DNA of 64,000 nt from Micractinium sp. NFX-FRZ (lineage: Eukaryota; Chlorophyta; Trebouxiophyceae; Chlorellales; Chlorellaceae), in contig JAPTJF010000037.1 in assembly GCA_029339195.1 (NCBI GenBank), forward strand, positions 62,001-126,000, written 5' to 3'. Below the pieces are notes generated by a model. That model searched no databases. It was not told the origin of the DNA and worked only from the letters and a program-made list of their open reading frames with translations. A program made the translations under genes and the position numbers. Numbering within the stretch: position 1 is the stretch's first letter; each line of letters begins with the position of its first letter. This document shows, in pieces, positions 48,346 through 59,818 of the stretch.

Positions 48346-49442
48346 GGGGCGGCGAGGGCGCTGCTCACATAGAACACGGTCAGGCGGGCCCGACCGGGTG
48401 TTGCGAGAAGGCGCTGCTGCAGGGTTTGATGCCTGGGCCGGCACAGGTGCTTGGCCACGGCCGAGGCCAGGGCGCAGCAGTGTGTCGACATCATGGCGTG
48501 AGCGCACTCCTGATCTGAGTCGACGCTGCCAACGGTCACGGTGTGAAGAACCGCTGGCACGCGTCAGCAGTGTGTATAGCGAAAGCAGATTCCCTCCTCT
48601 CAATAAAGCACTTGATCAAGTTTGACATCTGTGGCACTTTGTTGCTGATCCACGCGCAGTCCAAAGCCATTCATGCCAGCCGAGCAGCACCTCAGCAGGG
48701 GAGGTGATAGTCTGCAGACCTGCTCGGAGGAGGCCCATGCAGAGCAGCAGGAGAGGCAGGGCGGCTTAGGGCAGCTTAGGGCGGCAGCAGCAGCGGCAGG
48801 GCAGCGCGCCAGCGGAAGCAGCAGTAGGAGTGGGGGCCGCTCTGTGTAGGAAGTGGAGGGGCCATCTGGGACAGACAGGGGTACATGAATACGCCAGTGA
48901 GGAATGTCACATACTGTAAGGGGATGTGTGCAGGGTCGGGCCACATGCAGGGTCGGGCGACTGCACATGAGCAGGCACCCGGCTGCCTGATGCCGCGGCC
49001 CCCTCCTGCAAGCTGCTGCCGCTGCCAGTGCCTGCTCAGCTCCCTGACCCTCTGGGCTGGCTGGATGGGAAGATTAAAATAGCCTGCAGCAACAAGTGTT
49101 TCCTGCCAGCAGCTGCTGCAGACTGCACTGAAAGTGTGGGACAACTTCAGTTTAGAAATGAAGGGTTGCAAGAAGACGGGGGACTCGGTCAGTGCAAGGG
49201 GACACAGACAACCAAACAAACTGCTGAGCTGGTTGAGTGCAACAGGTGCACAGGGCTGGCAGGCTGGGCAGGCATGGTGGCAGGAGGTGCCGAAGTCCGG
49301 AGAGCAGTGCATGGGGTTGCAAGCTGGGTTTAGGCAGAGTCTGTCCAGCCGGGCCAGGGCCGACAGGCGTGTGTCCTTGCAAGGGTGGTGCCACGGCGCC
49401 GAGCCAGGAGGCGCCTGCCTCTACATTCTGACTGCTGGCTGG
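48346..49442. other. Intergenic: upstream of the hydrophilic protein gene and downstream of copy A
   Basis: No supportable gene. The first half is GC-rich 5' flank of the minus-strand hydrophilic gene. The second half is 3' flank of membrane-protein copy A. A purine-rich stretch lies at 48720-48840. Open frames here are short and lack domain signal. Confidence 0.5.
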
Positions 49443-52111
49443 CTACTCCTTGTCGGGCGGTTGGACAGGGGGTGCATATGACATCAGTGCTACTGCACCC
49501 GCCGTGATGGGCAGCAGCGAGATCAGGCGTGCCAGCAAGAAGGGCAGGGTGCACAGGCGGCAGTGCAGGAAGCACGTCCTTCTGAAGTGTGGGTTGTCCG
49601 GTGAGATGCCGTGCTGCCGGGCGAAGCGCATGGCGTGCTTGGCGTGGTTGCAGAAGTGGAAGAGCACGGGGGCCAGGCAGCCAGAGAGGACCTGCAGCAC
49701 CGACACGTACAGCTTGCACACCTGCGGGCCGGGGCGGCGGGATTCAGCGCAGGCATCTCAGCCCGGCATGCTCACCTTTAAGCATGCCTGTGGGGCTAAT
49801 GAGCCTCCTGTGACCCATTCACTGTGCCCGCCCTCGCCCCTGTCTCACCCTGCTGTTGACATGAGTCTGTCCACCCAAATTGCCTTGAACCCTGAACTCG
49901 AAGCCCCAGCCGAGCGTTGCTGTTCACCCGTGCTGCCCTCCTCGCCTGCAACCCAAGCAGCCTGCCATGCCCAGTGCGATGCCGTAACCAGTGGAGAGCC
50001 GCCCTAGGCGGCGCTCTCTGTCTGCATGCACTGCTGCTGGCAGTACGCTGCCTTCCAGCCACGCTCTCTCAGCCCCTCACAGAGCCCACCTCGACTTGGC
50101 CTAGCTGGAAGAAGGATCCGTGCACCGGGATGGAGAGGGCTGTGGCACCTGCTGAGAGCCAGCGGTGCAGGCCCCCCAAGCCTGCTATCGACTCGAGGGA
50201 GTGCAGGTACTGCACAGCGAGATGGGGGGCATGCAGCAGACGCAAGTGAGTTGCGGGTCACTGCGATGCGACATCTCATAGTGCCAGGTTGCTGTGCCGC
50301 CACCCCATCAAGGCCAACAGTACCAGCGGTGAGCAACAGGCATGCACAGCGCACATACAATGGTGTTCGGCAGTGCACAAGTCAGCACAGCATGCGCTCC
50401 ACGTTCCCCTCCCTGCCCCGCCCAGCCCAGCACAGCCCAGCGCAGCCGCCGTATCACCGTTCCCTCCACCTTGCAGCGCGCACCGGTGAGTTGCAGACTA
50501 TCCCGTTCTGCTGCATCATGGCTGCCAGCGACACCGCTTGCACTGCTAGGTCCAGCATGCCGTTGATGTGGAAGGCCAGGCACAGGTAGGCCTGCTCAGG
50601 AGGGAGAGTGAGAAGGGCTCAGCAGCGGCTGCGTCTCTGATTGACTAGCCGACTCACTGACGTCGTCTCCGCTGACACGCACACCATGCAAAAGGAAGGA
50701 AGGAGGGAAGGACCGCCTGCCTTCGGCTAGGGGCTAGCCACAGCGGCACCCTCACCAGCAGCGTGCAGTGATCTGCAGGAGGGCGTGGCAGTGGGAAGGG
50801 GAAGTCAGCGCCCACTTCAACTGTGCCCAGTGTGCAGATGCCTCAACTCACCTCCCCTCACCGGCACGCACTAACCGTCTGGCAGACACCTCACTTCCCC
50901 TGCAGGACAGACACCTCTGCAAGTTGCAGGCAGGCGCCACCTGCGTCACCCTAAACCCGCGTCGGATTAGGGTAGGGCACCTTACACCCGCGGCACCTCA
51001 CCTCACCTCCGTACAGGATCCGAGCCACGGCACGCACCAGGCCCCACCGAGCCTTCACATCATCCTGAGCGCTCTACCGGCGGGGTGGGGTGGGGCGCAG
51101 GGAGCGCGAGGTGGGGCATAGCGTGAGCGTGTCGAGGCGCCAGGCGTGCAGGGGGGTGCCCCTTCGTTGCGGGAGGAAGGTCAGCGGGCACCCTGCAGCC
51201 CACCTGCATCATGAAGTGGGCGTGTGCATGGAAGATGGGGCTGAAGGCTCCCGCCAGGCGCAGCACCGCTAGAGCCCACCGCCGCCGCCCAATGTACTTC
51301 TCGCTGCCGGCAGCAGCGACGATGGCAAGCAGCAAGCTGACGACAAACACAATCAGCAGTGTCTGCGGGAAAGGATCAGGGGCAGTGGAGGCAACAAGAG
51401 TGAGTGTGCTAGGGTGCAAGCAGCCACCCCGAGCCCGGCAGGGGCTGCACAGCGGGCAGGGCGGCGGCATGAGGGAGTGCACCACAATGCGCTGTTGCAC
51501 GGGCAGGATGTGTGTACCAGTCTTGCAGTCAGGCAGATGCTCCCTCAGGCCTGCACAGCGACAGAAACGAGCCCGCACGGGTGCACGCATGCCCCCGCAC
51601 GTGTGCTGCATCCAGCGGTGCAAGCAACCGGGGCAGGGATGGGACCGGCAGGGCGGGCGGGCTAAGAGATGGCGCACCTGTGAGCGTGTGAAGGTGTAGT
51701 CTTCAGGTGATAGCCGCCATGCCGCAGTGGCGTGCATGGCCAGGAAGACCAGCGCCGCCAGACGGTCATGCAACGCCAGCTGGCGCTGCCTGCAAGGCGA
51801 AACAGCGACATGTTTGGTGACAAGGCAGCCAAGGCATCCACGGAACAATAGCAAAGAATGGATGCGGGCTTGTGCAGGCCTTTTCCGCAGCTTCCACGGC
51901 AGCTGTGCAGAGGACGGCGGTGCGGCGGCACCCACCGCTCCAAGAGGAAGCCCCTCCACAGCTGCTGATCACGCTCTTCCCGATCGCCTTGGTCCTCAGC
52001 GACTTATGCTGCTCCGCCTCCCGGCCGCTCCCACCGCTGCACCAGGCGCTCGAGGCTGCTCAAAGGCCAGGACTGCTGCCCAGGCTGGATCGCAGGGCCT
52101 GCTGGCTCCAT
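49443..52111 (-). pseudogene. Membrane-protein family copy A, in-frame stop in exon 1
   Basis: Paralogue of the three plus-strand genes to the right. Exons: 52111-51936, 51789-51678, 51362-51204, 51073-51007, 50772-50756, 50591-50484, 50209-50090, 49721-49443. All splice sites and phases are intact. The segments include RLAALVFLAMHATAAW, LLIVFVVSLLLAIVAAAG, FHINGMLDLAVQAVSLAAM and LISLLPITAGAVALMSYA. Exon 1 starts MEPAGP, as in copy D (MDPAGP), but TAA at 52006-52004 interrupts it before the conserved EERDQQLWRGF stretch, and no ATG follows in that exon. So it is either a young pseudogene, a gene with another first exon, or a sequencing error. The body shows no other damage. Only 183 bp separate its ATG from that of copy B. 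Exon 5 is a 17-nt micro-exon. Confidence 0.68.
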
Positions 52112-52294
52112 GAGGAGCTTGAGATGGCAGAGAAGCAGGCAGCTCCAGTCTGACCCATACAACGCCCCTCAGCATGGAGTGTAAGGTCCGCCCAGCTTTT
52201 GTGCCAGGACCGTCACACTTTCATCATCGCTGCACTCCTTTGGCAACGGCAAATCTGTGCCCCCATATCCTGCCACACGCCTCCAAGGTCGCTC
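52112..52294. promoter_or_regulatory. Short head-to-head interval between copies A and B
   Basis: Only 183 bp separate the divergent ATGs of copies A (minus) and B (plus). If both are transcribed, this must act as a bidirectional promoter. No TATA box or obvious palindrome is visible. Confidence 0.45.
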
Positions 52295-55016
52295 ATGGAT
52301 CGGGCAGAGCCTGAGGCCGAGCCCCAGGGGCGGCGAGAAGACCGCGGCGCAACCTTGGAGCGTGAACGAGCGCTGTGGAGTGACTTTTACTGGATGCGGT
52401 TAGTGGCTGTGGTGGGCGGAGGTGCAGAGCCGGCGGAAGGGTTCGGTGCTGATGGAGGCCCGGCGGCGGCGCCGCCGCTGCAGCTCGCACCAGCATGACT
52501 GACACATTGGGTGCTCAGAAGAGGTTTTTGTTTGCATTTGTGCGCACTCCACGGTTTCCTTCTGTCCCTGCTTCAAACCTCACCACAGTGACTGCCTCTG
52601 CCCAGCCCGCCTGCCCGCCCGCCCCCACCCCCTGCAGGCAGCGCCAGCTGGCGCAGCACGACCGCCCGGCCGCCCTGCTGTTCCTGGCCATGCATGCAGC
52701 GGCAGCCTGGCGGCTGTTCAGTGATCGGCCATTCAATAGCGCACTCCAGGTTGGGCGCTGTTGGGAAGCGTTTGGGAGACAAGGGGGCCTTCTGCTTCAC
52801 TTGGCCTGCTCTGCCTGCTGCACGCTCTGCGAAGCACCGCAGGCGGCTGGGTGCGTCTCTGCCCATGTTCCGAGAGCGCCGCTGTAGGTCGGCCCCTTTT
52901 GCGCATTCCACCACCCTGCCTGCCACCCGTCCTTGTACCCCCCCTCTGAAGAAGAAGCCTCATGGCGTGGCGTTCTGGGATCCAACAAGCAGTGCAGCCA
53001 AGGAAACATCTAGATACCTCCGCACCTCCCAAGGTGCATCCCTTGCTGTCCCCTCAACTGCCCAGCAGGTGCTGATCACTCTGCTCATCCTGAGCCAGCT
53101 GCTGACGGTCATCGTGGCTGCCAGCCAGGATGACGAGTATGTGGAGAAGCGGCGCATGTTCATGGCATGTCTGCGCCTGGTGGGGGCATTCAGCCCCATC
53201 TTCCATGCCCATGCCGAGCATGGTATGCAGGTGCGAGGGGTGGGGGCAACAGGGGTGTACGGGACTGGGAGGAGAGTACGAGGTTAGGGACAGAACGGGG
53301 GGACGCTGGGTGGAATTGCGGGACTAAGTTAGGGGCCGGCCCTTGCATGCACAAGTCCCTTCCAGGAACACGCATCTGTTCGCACCTGCACGCCGGCTGT
53401 GTGGTCTACGCACCTAGTGCTGCCTGCCTGAAGGGGAAGAGCGCCAGCCGTCAACACGGCCTGCAGCACCCGCCCCGCCAACTTCTCCAACTTCTAAGGC
53501 GTGCCACCCCTCCCTCCACCCTACTGCGCACAGAGCCCGCAAGATGAGGTGGAGGCGCCGACTGGACTGCTGCGCGCTTTGGCCCGCATCCTCTATGGAG
53601 GTCAGGCGCCTGCCTGCCCCTCCCTTGGCGCAGACAGTGTCTGCCAGCAGGCGGTGCTTGCCTGCCTTTGCTGTCTGCCTGCAACTTTGGGTGCCTCCCC
53701 GGTGGATGAGGACTGCCGTGCTGGCCTCCCTCCTTGCCGCCGCCACCACCACTGCCTGCAGATCACTGCACCCTGCTGGTGAGAGGGAGGCTGCGCTCAA
53801 GAGGGGATGGCGGCTCCGATGGTCTGTGCACCAGTGGAACCCGCCGGCACCCCTGCTAATGCAGCTTGAGAACGAGAAAACCTTGGGCAGCTGATGGCCC
53901 CCGCTCCTGCTGACACCCTGTTGCCGCCCTTGTCCGTAGTTGGCAGCAAGGCGATTGTTGGTCGCAGCCGATCAGCTGCCTCCCTTCCATCCTCCCATGC
54001 AGGCCTACCTGTGCCTGGCCTTCCATATCGATGGGGTTCTGGACCTGGCGGTGCAGGCGGTGTCACTGGCAGCCATGATGCGCCAGAACGAGGTGGTGTG
54101 CAACTCACCGGTGCGTGAGCTGTGCACTGCTGCGCGGGGCTGGGCGGCGCTTGGCAAACCTTGCTGTGCTGTGCTGTGCTGTGCCGTGCCGTGCCGTGCC
54201 GCGCCGTGCCGCGCCGTGCCGTGCCGTGCCGTGCCGTGCCGTGCCGTGTCGTGCCGTCACTACATGAGTGGTGTTACGCTTGCCGTCACTCCCCCTGCAT
54301 TGCAGTACCTGCACTCCCTTCAGTCGGTGGAGGGCATGGGCGAGATGCACCGCTGGCTCAAGGCGGCCGCCCAAGCCCTCCCCTTCCCTGTGCACGGGTC
54401 GTTCTATCACCTGGGTCAAGTTGAGGTAGGCCAAGCGAGTCGCGAGAGAGTGCCTGAGGGTGCCTGAAAGGCAAAAGGAGCGCGCCTGACAGGCAGAAAG
54501 AGAGAGAGAGAGAGCGAGAGCGAGAGAGAGAGCGCGAGAGAGAGAGCGAGAGATAGAGAGAGAGAGAGACTTGATGTGCGCTGAGCAGCAGCGGCAGTTG
54601 CAGGAAGGACCTTTGAGGATCCACCCACCAACCACGGTAGCCCAGGCTTGCCGGTACCGGTGGCTGGGAACGCCCGCCAAGTGCAACGTTGCTCATTGTG
54701 TGCTTGGTGTGCCCTACCCTGCTGCTGTGCCCTCCCCTCTCCCCCGCAGGTGTGCAAGCTCTACACCTCGGTGCTGCAGGTGCTCACCGGCTGCCTGGCC
54801 CCCGCGCTCTTCCACTTCTGCAACCACGCCAGGCACGCTATGCGGTATGCCCGGGACAAGGGCATTTCGCGGGACAACCCTCAGCACCGAATGGCGGCTT
54901 TCCTCCACTGCCGCCTGTGCACCCTGCCCTACATGGCTGCCCGGCTGCTCACGCTGGTGCCCATCACAGCAGGCATCATCGTCCTCATGTCATATGCCCC
55001 GCAGCCCACCCAATAG
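52295..55016 (+). CDS. Multi-pass membrane protein of an unrecognised family, copy B
   Basis: Eight exons: 52295-52398, 52638-52749, 53069-53230, 53534-53600, 53762-53778, 54003-54110, 54306-54425, 54750-55016, giving 318 residues. The N-terminal 35 residues are charged and soluble and end in LWSDFYWMR. Hydrophobic stretches: about 45-62 (AALLFLAMHAAAAWRLF), 73-92 (VLITLLILSQLLTVIVAAS), 105-124, 155-180 (AYLCLAFHIDGVLDLAVQ), 232-254 (VLQVLTGCLAPALFHF) and 295-313 (LLTLVPITAGIIVLMSYA). Conserved histidines sit in FHAHA, FHIDG and FHFCNHARHA. I cannot name the family or its activity. The 17-nt exon encodes the end of the DHCTLL motif. TGTAA at 55388 could be its poly(A) signal. Confidence 0.82.
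54170..54257 (+). repeat. (TGCCG/TGCTG)n pentanucleotide repeat
   Basis: About 17 pentamers grading from TGCTG to TGCCG in copy B intron 6. A related but weaker TGTGC-type stretch lies at the same intron position in copy C (57900-57930). Confidence 0.9.
54498..54570 (+). repeat. (GA)n purine tract
   Basis: Nearly pure GA dinucleotides with occasional CG, in copy B intron 7. A pyrimidine-rich acceptor tract follows about 170 bp later. Confidence 0.95.
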
Positions 55017-56033
55017 ACCTAGCAACAGCTGGCTGTTCTACGTTAGGTTGTGTTGCAGTGTCAACACTTGAGCTGTGGCTTCAGGGCCACCCCTCTGCGC
55101 CAACCTCAGCCAAGACTGGTCTCAGCTGCGGTGGCCAGGCGGCAGTCCTGGCACGCCTGCTCTCATGCCAACCCGTGTGAGCGAAGCTTCAATGCAGAGG
55201 TCCCTCCTCTGCGCGTTACCCTTTACAGCACGCAAAACACCCCAGGATAACTACCAAGCTTCCACGCCTGCACCGGGACCTCCCATCTTCGCTTGCTCCT
55301 TCACTGCGCACGAACTTTCCCTCTCAACCGCCTGCCTGCAACCTGCACACATTCGGATGTGCCCACGCAGCCTGCCGCTTGCTTTGGTGTAAATGCACCT
55401 GCCTCTGTAGGTGCCCTGCCGCAACTGGCGGCCAGCAGCGCCACGAATTCGGCCGGCACTGCAGATGCTGGCCAGTTCAGGAGGCAGCCTCCATCCTGCT
55501 CTCTGGTTTTGTGAGATGGGTGCAAGCATACTGCAGGGCTGTTCAACTCGGCGGGAATCTGTCAGGTTCTCAGAGGAAGGTAGTGCTTCGGGCTATGCTT
55601 CGCAGCCGCCTGCAGGCATGAAATAAGGAAGCACTCGGAAGAAGAGAAGCTGAGCGGGCACGGGCGCACGGCAGGTGGGTAAGGCGGCGGCGGCGCTCCC
55701 GTCAGAGGCAGCGACTAACGACCTTGTCCGCTGCTTCCCCAGCGGGCACGCACGCGGCCCACAGATCACAACGCGCATAAAGTGCTCTGAAAGTCAGTCG
55801 CTGTGGGGCTTGAGCGGGTAGGACGAGAAGGCGGGCACTGGCACCTACCGGTTTGCACCCACCAACCCACCCACCCAGCGCCCACCCACTCATACACGCT
55901 CAAATTCACGACACCACCCGCCTCTCAGCAACTGCGGGTGACGTGTAGACGGTATGAGTCGCACAGCGTAATAGCGGCATCATCCGACACCAGCCCATTT
56001 TCTTCAAGTCGGAGACCGTCCAAAGTCACTCAT
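55017..56033. other. Intergenic between membrane-protein copies B and C
   Basis: About 1 kb with no supportable exon. It contains the 3' flank of B (TGTAA at 55388) and the 5' flank of C. A C/A-rich CACCCACC stretch occurs at 55855-55890. Confidence 0.55.
55388..55392 (+). terminator. Candidate poly(A) signal TGTAA of membrane-protein copy B
   Basis: TGTAA on the plus strand about 370 nt after the copy B stop. Copies C and D show no equally placed TGTAA. Confidence 0.4.
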
Positions 56034-58824
56034 ATGCAAGGGGGCGAGATAAAGCCTGCGGGGCCAGGGCTTGAGCCTGCGGGGCCGGCCTCTCGGCCAG
56101 GCAGCTCGTCAAGCCAAGCGCCAGAGGAGGCCGAGGAGCGGGAGCAGCGCCTCTGGGTGGATTTCCACTGGATGCGGTGTGTGGGCAGGCGCCCAAGGCG
56201 GGACGGTGTGGCACGTCGGGGGCGGTGGTTGTGGGTTAGGGAGACGCCGCAGCCCCTGCTGCCAGGGCTGCCAGCACTCTTTCAAATTACTGCATGCTTC
56301 TGAATTGGAGCTGACTCACAGGGAAGTTTCAACCACAGGCTGTGTCAGGAATGGACACCCTGCACGGATCGTGCCACCGCCTGTTGTGCCAGCGAACCCA
56401 GCAGAGCTTGTCCCCCTCCTTGCCCCGCCTCGCCCCCTGCAGGCAGCGGGAGCTGGCGGCGCACGACCGGCTGGCGGCCCTAGTGTTCCTGGCTGTGCAG
56501 GCAGCGGCAGCCTGGCGGCTGTTCAGTGAGAGGCGCCTTGACGACCCGATTCAGGTCAGATTGCGCCCGGCACTACTTGGCTTATGCAGCGAATGAGAAG
56601 CCTGCATTCAGCGCGGGCCACACGCGCCGAGCAGCTTGTGCCCCTGCTCTGTCACGCCTGCTCTGTGTCCTCTCCTCTGCTGCTGACAGGCAGTGCATCT
56701 GCCACGCATGCGGCTGCCGCCCGCCTGCGCGGCCGCCCTCCATCCTGCCTCCACCCCCTGCCCCTCGCTCTCACGATGCCCCTGCCCGCTCGCCCCCTGC
56801 CCGCACCCCGCGTCCTTGCCCTTGCCACCCATTAGGTTCTCATCACTGTGCTGATCCTGAGCCAGCTGCTGACGGTCATCATGGCTGCCAGCCAGGAGGA
56901 TGAGTATGTTACCAAGCGGCGCATGTTCATGGCGTACCTGCGCCTGGTGGGGGCATTCAACCCGATCTTCCATGCCCATGCGAGGTACATGATGCACGTG
57001 AGTGCAAGAGGGGCGGTGGGCGGGGGCACGGGCATGGCGGGAGGGGATTGGCTGCCCAGCCCAGCCAAACCCAGCCGGCAAAGCAGGCAGGGGCCTGGGG
57101 GGGCACACACGAGCATGGGGTAAGACGAGACAGCCGGGGGAGGCAAAGCAGCAGGGCAAGGCAGGGAGGCCAAACAGGTGCTGCATGGAAAGAGTGGGCA
57201 GGCAGAGGAGTGCACGCAATTCCAGTCACGTCTTACCTGTACACGCCATGCCCTCCTGCTCCCCGCCTGTTGGTTTCCTCATACCCACGCCCAAGGGCAT
57301 ATTCGTCTCCTTCTGCCGGCTGCCTCTCCCTGCCCGCCTGCAGGGCAAGCCTGATGAGGTGCGGGCACCCTGGGGGCTGGTGCGCGCTGTGACCCGCATC
57401 GTGTACGCCGACCACTGCACGCTTCTGGTGAGGGGGTGAGGGGGAGGCAAAGAAGAGGTGAAGGATGTAGGCACACTTGGTCCAGACTCGAGGAACACAG
57501 CAGGGCTGTGTCCCCCAATCCAGCACACGTTTGGGGGCCCACGCCCCTGCTGGCTGCGGGGGGTGTGGGAGCCTGCGGGGAGGGGCGCAGGTTGCAGTGT
57601 GCAGCCAGCGGCACGCTACTCAAGAGGCAGAGGCTGGTGTCCACTTTTGCAGGAGGCCTCCTTTACCAGCAGGAGACTGATGAAGCCTAGACCACCAGCA
57701 GGCATTGCTCCTCTGAACCCTGGTTCAGGGTAGCCAGCAACCCTGGCCACGTGGTCTAACCTCCTCTTTTGTTTGCCCGCGCAGGCCTACCTGTGCCTGG
57801 CCTTCCATATCGACGGCATGCTGGACGTGGCAGTCCAGGCGGTTGCCCTGGCAGCCATGATGCAGCAGAACGAGTTTGTGTGCAACTCACCGGTGCGCAC
57901 TGCTGTGGTGTGCTGTGGTGTGCTGTGGCATCAGTATGCTGCGTCGTTCTGTGCCGGGCATGTCTCTACGCTGCGCTTTGCTGCGGCAGGTACGGTGTGG
58001 CATGGCGCAGCGTGGCGTGGTGAGCCCTGAAGGTCAAACTGTGCGATGCCATGTGCTGTGGTCTGCCGCGCTGTGCTGTCCCGTGCTGCTCAGCAACGTG
58101 GACTGCTCTGGCATAGCGCGGCCAGCGGCCGAGCGCTGTGCCGTGCACCAACCGAGCGCAGATGGTACTGGGTGCGATGCGCAACCCACAGCACGTGCTT
58201 TGCCCCATGTCGCTGCCCTCCCTTGAATGCATCTGCAGTACCTGCAGTCCCTTCAGTCGGTAGAGGGCATGGGCGACATGCACCGCTGTCTCAAGGCGGC
58301 AGCCCACGCTCTGCTTCTTCCTGTGCACTGGACGTTTTATGAGCTGGGAGCGGTCGAGGTGGGCTCCTTTCTTGGGGGTGACAGTAGCGTGCCTGCAGGA
58401 AGGTACTGGGGGCCTGCGGCACGCAAGCAAGCAACAGCTGCAAGGGTGATTACACCTCCGCTGGTGGTGTGTCAGAGAAACAGTGGGGGGCCTTCGCTTG
58501 TGAGGTTGTTATGAGATGGGCCGCCGTCGCACCCTCCCCTCTTTCCCCGCCCCGCAGGTGTGCAAGCTCTACACCTCGGTGCTGCAGGTGCTCACCGGCT
58601 GCCTGGCCCCGGCGCTGTTCCACTCGTGCAACCACGCCAGGCACGCCGTGCGCTATGCCCAGGAGCACGGCATCTCGCAACACAACAAGCGCTACCGCAC
58701 GGCCCGCTTCCTGCACAGCCGCCTGTGCACCCTGCCCTACCTGGCTGCCCGCGTGATCTCGCTGGTGCCGATCACAGCGGGACTAGTTGTGCTGATGTCG
58801 TACATGCCACAGCCCGCCAGCTAG
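56034..58824 (+). CDS. Multi-pass membrane protein of an unrecognised family, copy C
   Basis: Seven exons: 56034-56176, 56443-56554, 56836-56997, 57344-57427, 57785-57892, 58239-58358, 58558-58824, giving 331 residues. Exons 2, 3, 5, 6 and 7 have the same lengths as in copy B (112, 162, 108, 120, 267). Exon 4 (84 nt) equals copy B exons 4 plus 5 joined, so the micro-exon intron is absent. The acidic N-terminus (APEEAEEREQRLWVDFHWMR) is cytosolic-like. The membrane segments and the histidine motifs FHAHA, FHIDG and FHSCNHARHA are retained. The function is unknown. The start is the ATG nearest the conserved LWVDF block, with no upstream in-frame alternative supported. It follows copy B after about 1 kb on the same strand, as a tandem duplicate. 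Confidence 0.83.
57270..57312 (+). repeat. Dispersed palindromic element copy 3
   Basis: Core TTTCCTCATACCCACGCCCA and GCCCAAGGGC, in intron 3 of membrane-protein copy C, in the sense orientation. Confidence 0.8.
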
Positions 58825-59818
58825 ACAGAGGCAGCTGGCCAGCATCAGCATCCTGCGGATGCCATGCAGCATCTCAGGCTGCTATCAGGCCGTGGTAGCT
58901 ACGCTGCCCCTCATCGCCTACCCTTGCGTGCACCTTGACCCCAGGAACCAAGCCCCAGAACTATTCAAACCCCATGCTGCGCTTATCCATTTCGTGTGGC
59001 CCCCCGACCACCACACACATGTATGCCCGTGACCGGCTGCCGCCAATCCGCCGGGAATGCGCGTGGAGGGCCGGCGCGCCTGCCAGTGCCTGTCAGCTCG
59101 AGTGATTGTTTGGTTGACCTCCCCTTCAGTTCGTTTGCAACCCAATCCATATTGCGAATCTGCGGGCACTCGCTGGCAGGCTCACATGTTGCGCAACATG
59201 CCCGTCGGAGGCGGGTGGCTGCCTGGCTGGACAGGGAGTCGAACAGACACCCTGGTGCGGCCTACGGCGCATGGGAGGGCACACCGTCGAGCTGGTGGCG
59301 GAGGAGCTGGCTGGATGCCCCTCCACTGGGACCTCCAGTGCTTGTGTTGCTCGAAAGCTGGTGGATCCCGTGAGGATGAGCAGCTCCAGAAGGAGCCTGC
59401 CTGGCAGGCTGCACCTCTTGACACTCTGACAGGGCGTGATGCCTGTGGGGCCGCAGCGCCATGTGCCGCCGCTGCTCACCCCTCATTTTCGAGTTCACCC
59501 AGCCACGCGACGCGCCCCCTGCCAGGGCACGGTTCGTTGATTTCCAATGCGATTGCCTGCCTGCGGCGCCTTAAGTCGCCACTTCCCTGGAGCTTCCAAG
59601 GCGTCAGACCGCCCATCATCATGTTGCTACCCACCCTGCATCTACCCTGTATCTGCCACCCGATTAAGCAACCTTGCCCGTTTTGACCTTGCCCGTTCTG
59701 CTCTGTCAACAAGTGTCAGGCGGACCCGCTGGGAAGAGGGTGACGGCTCTTCGCCTGAAAGGGCCTTCCAGCCTCACCTTGTGACCGAGCCGGCTCCTTG
59801 GTGTGTCCAAGGCCAGTG
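58825..59818. other. Intergenic between membrane-protein copies C and D
   Basis: About 1 kb. A 209-codon open frame (59057-59686) crosses it, but it has no domain signal and no paralogous counterpart upstream of B or C, so I read it as non-coding flank. Confidence 0.5.

Noticed and set aside
50948..50975. CCCTAAACCC and TTAGGGTAGGG near each other
   Set aside because: Short and irregular; weaker than the hairpin at 20921 and could be chance.
51936..52111. A 48-nt intron that would remove the TAA in copy A
   Set aside because: In-frame donor and acceptor can be found, but every other intron here is over 100 bp, so it is improbable without transcript data.
59057..59686. 209-codon open frame between copies C and D
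   Set aside because: No signal of domain or targeting and no similar frame upstream of the sister copies.
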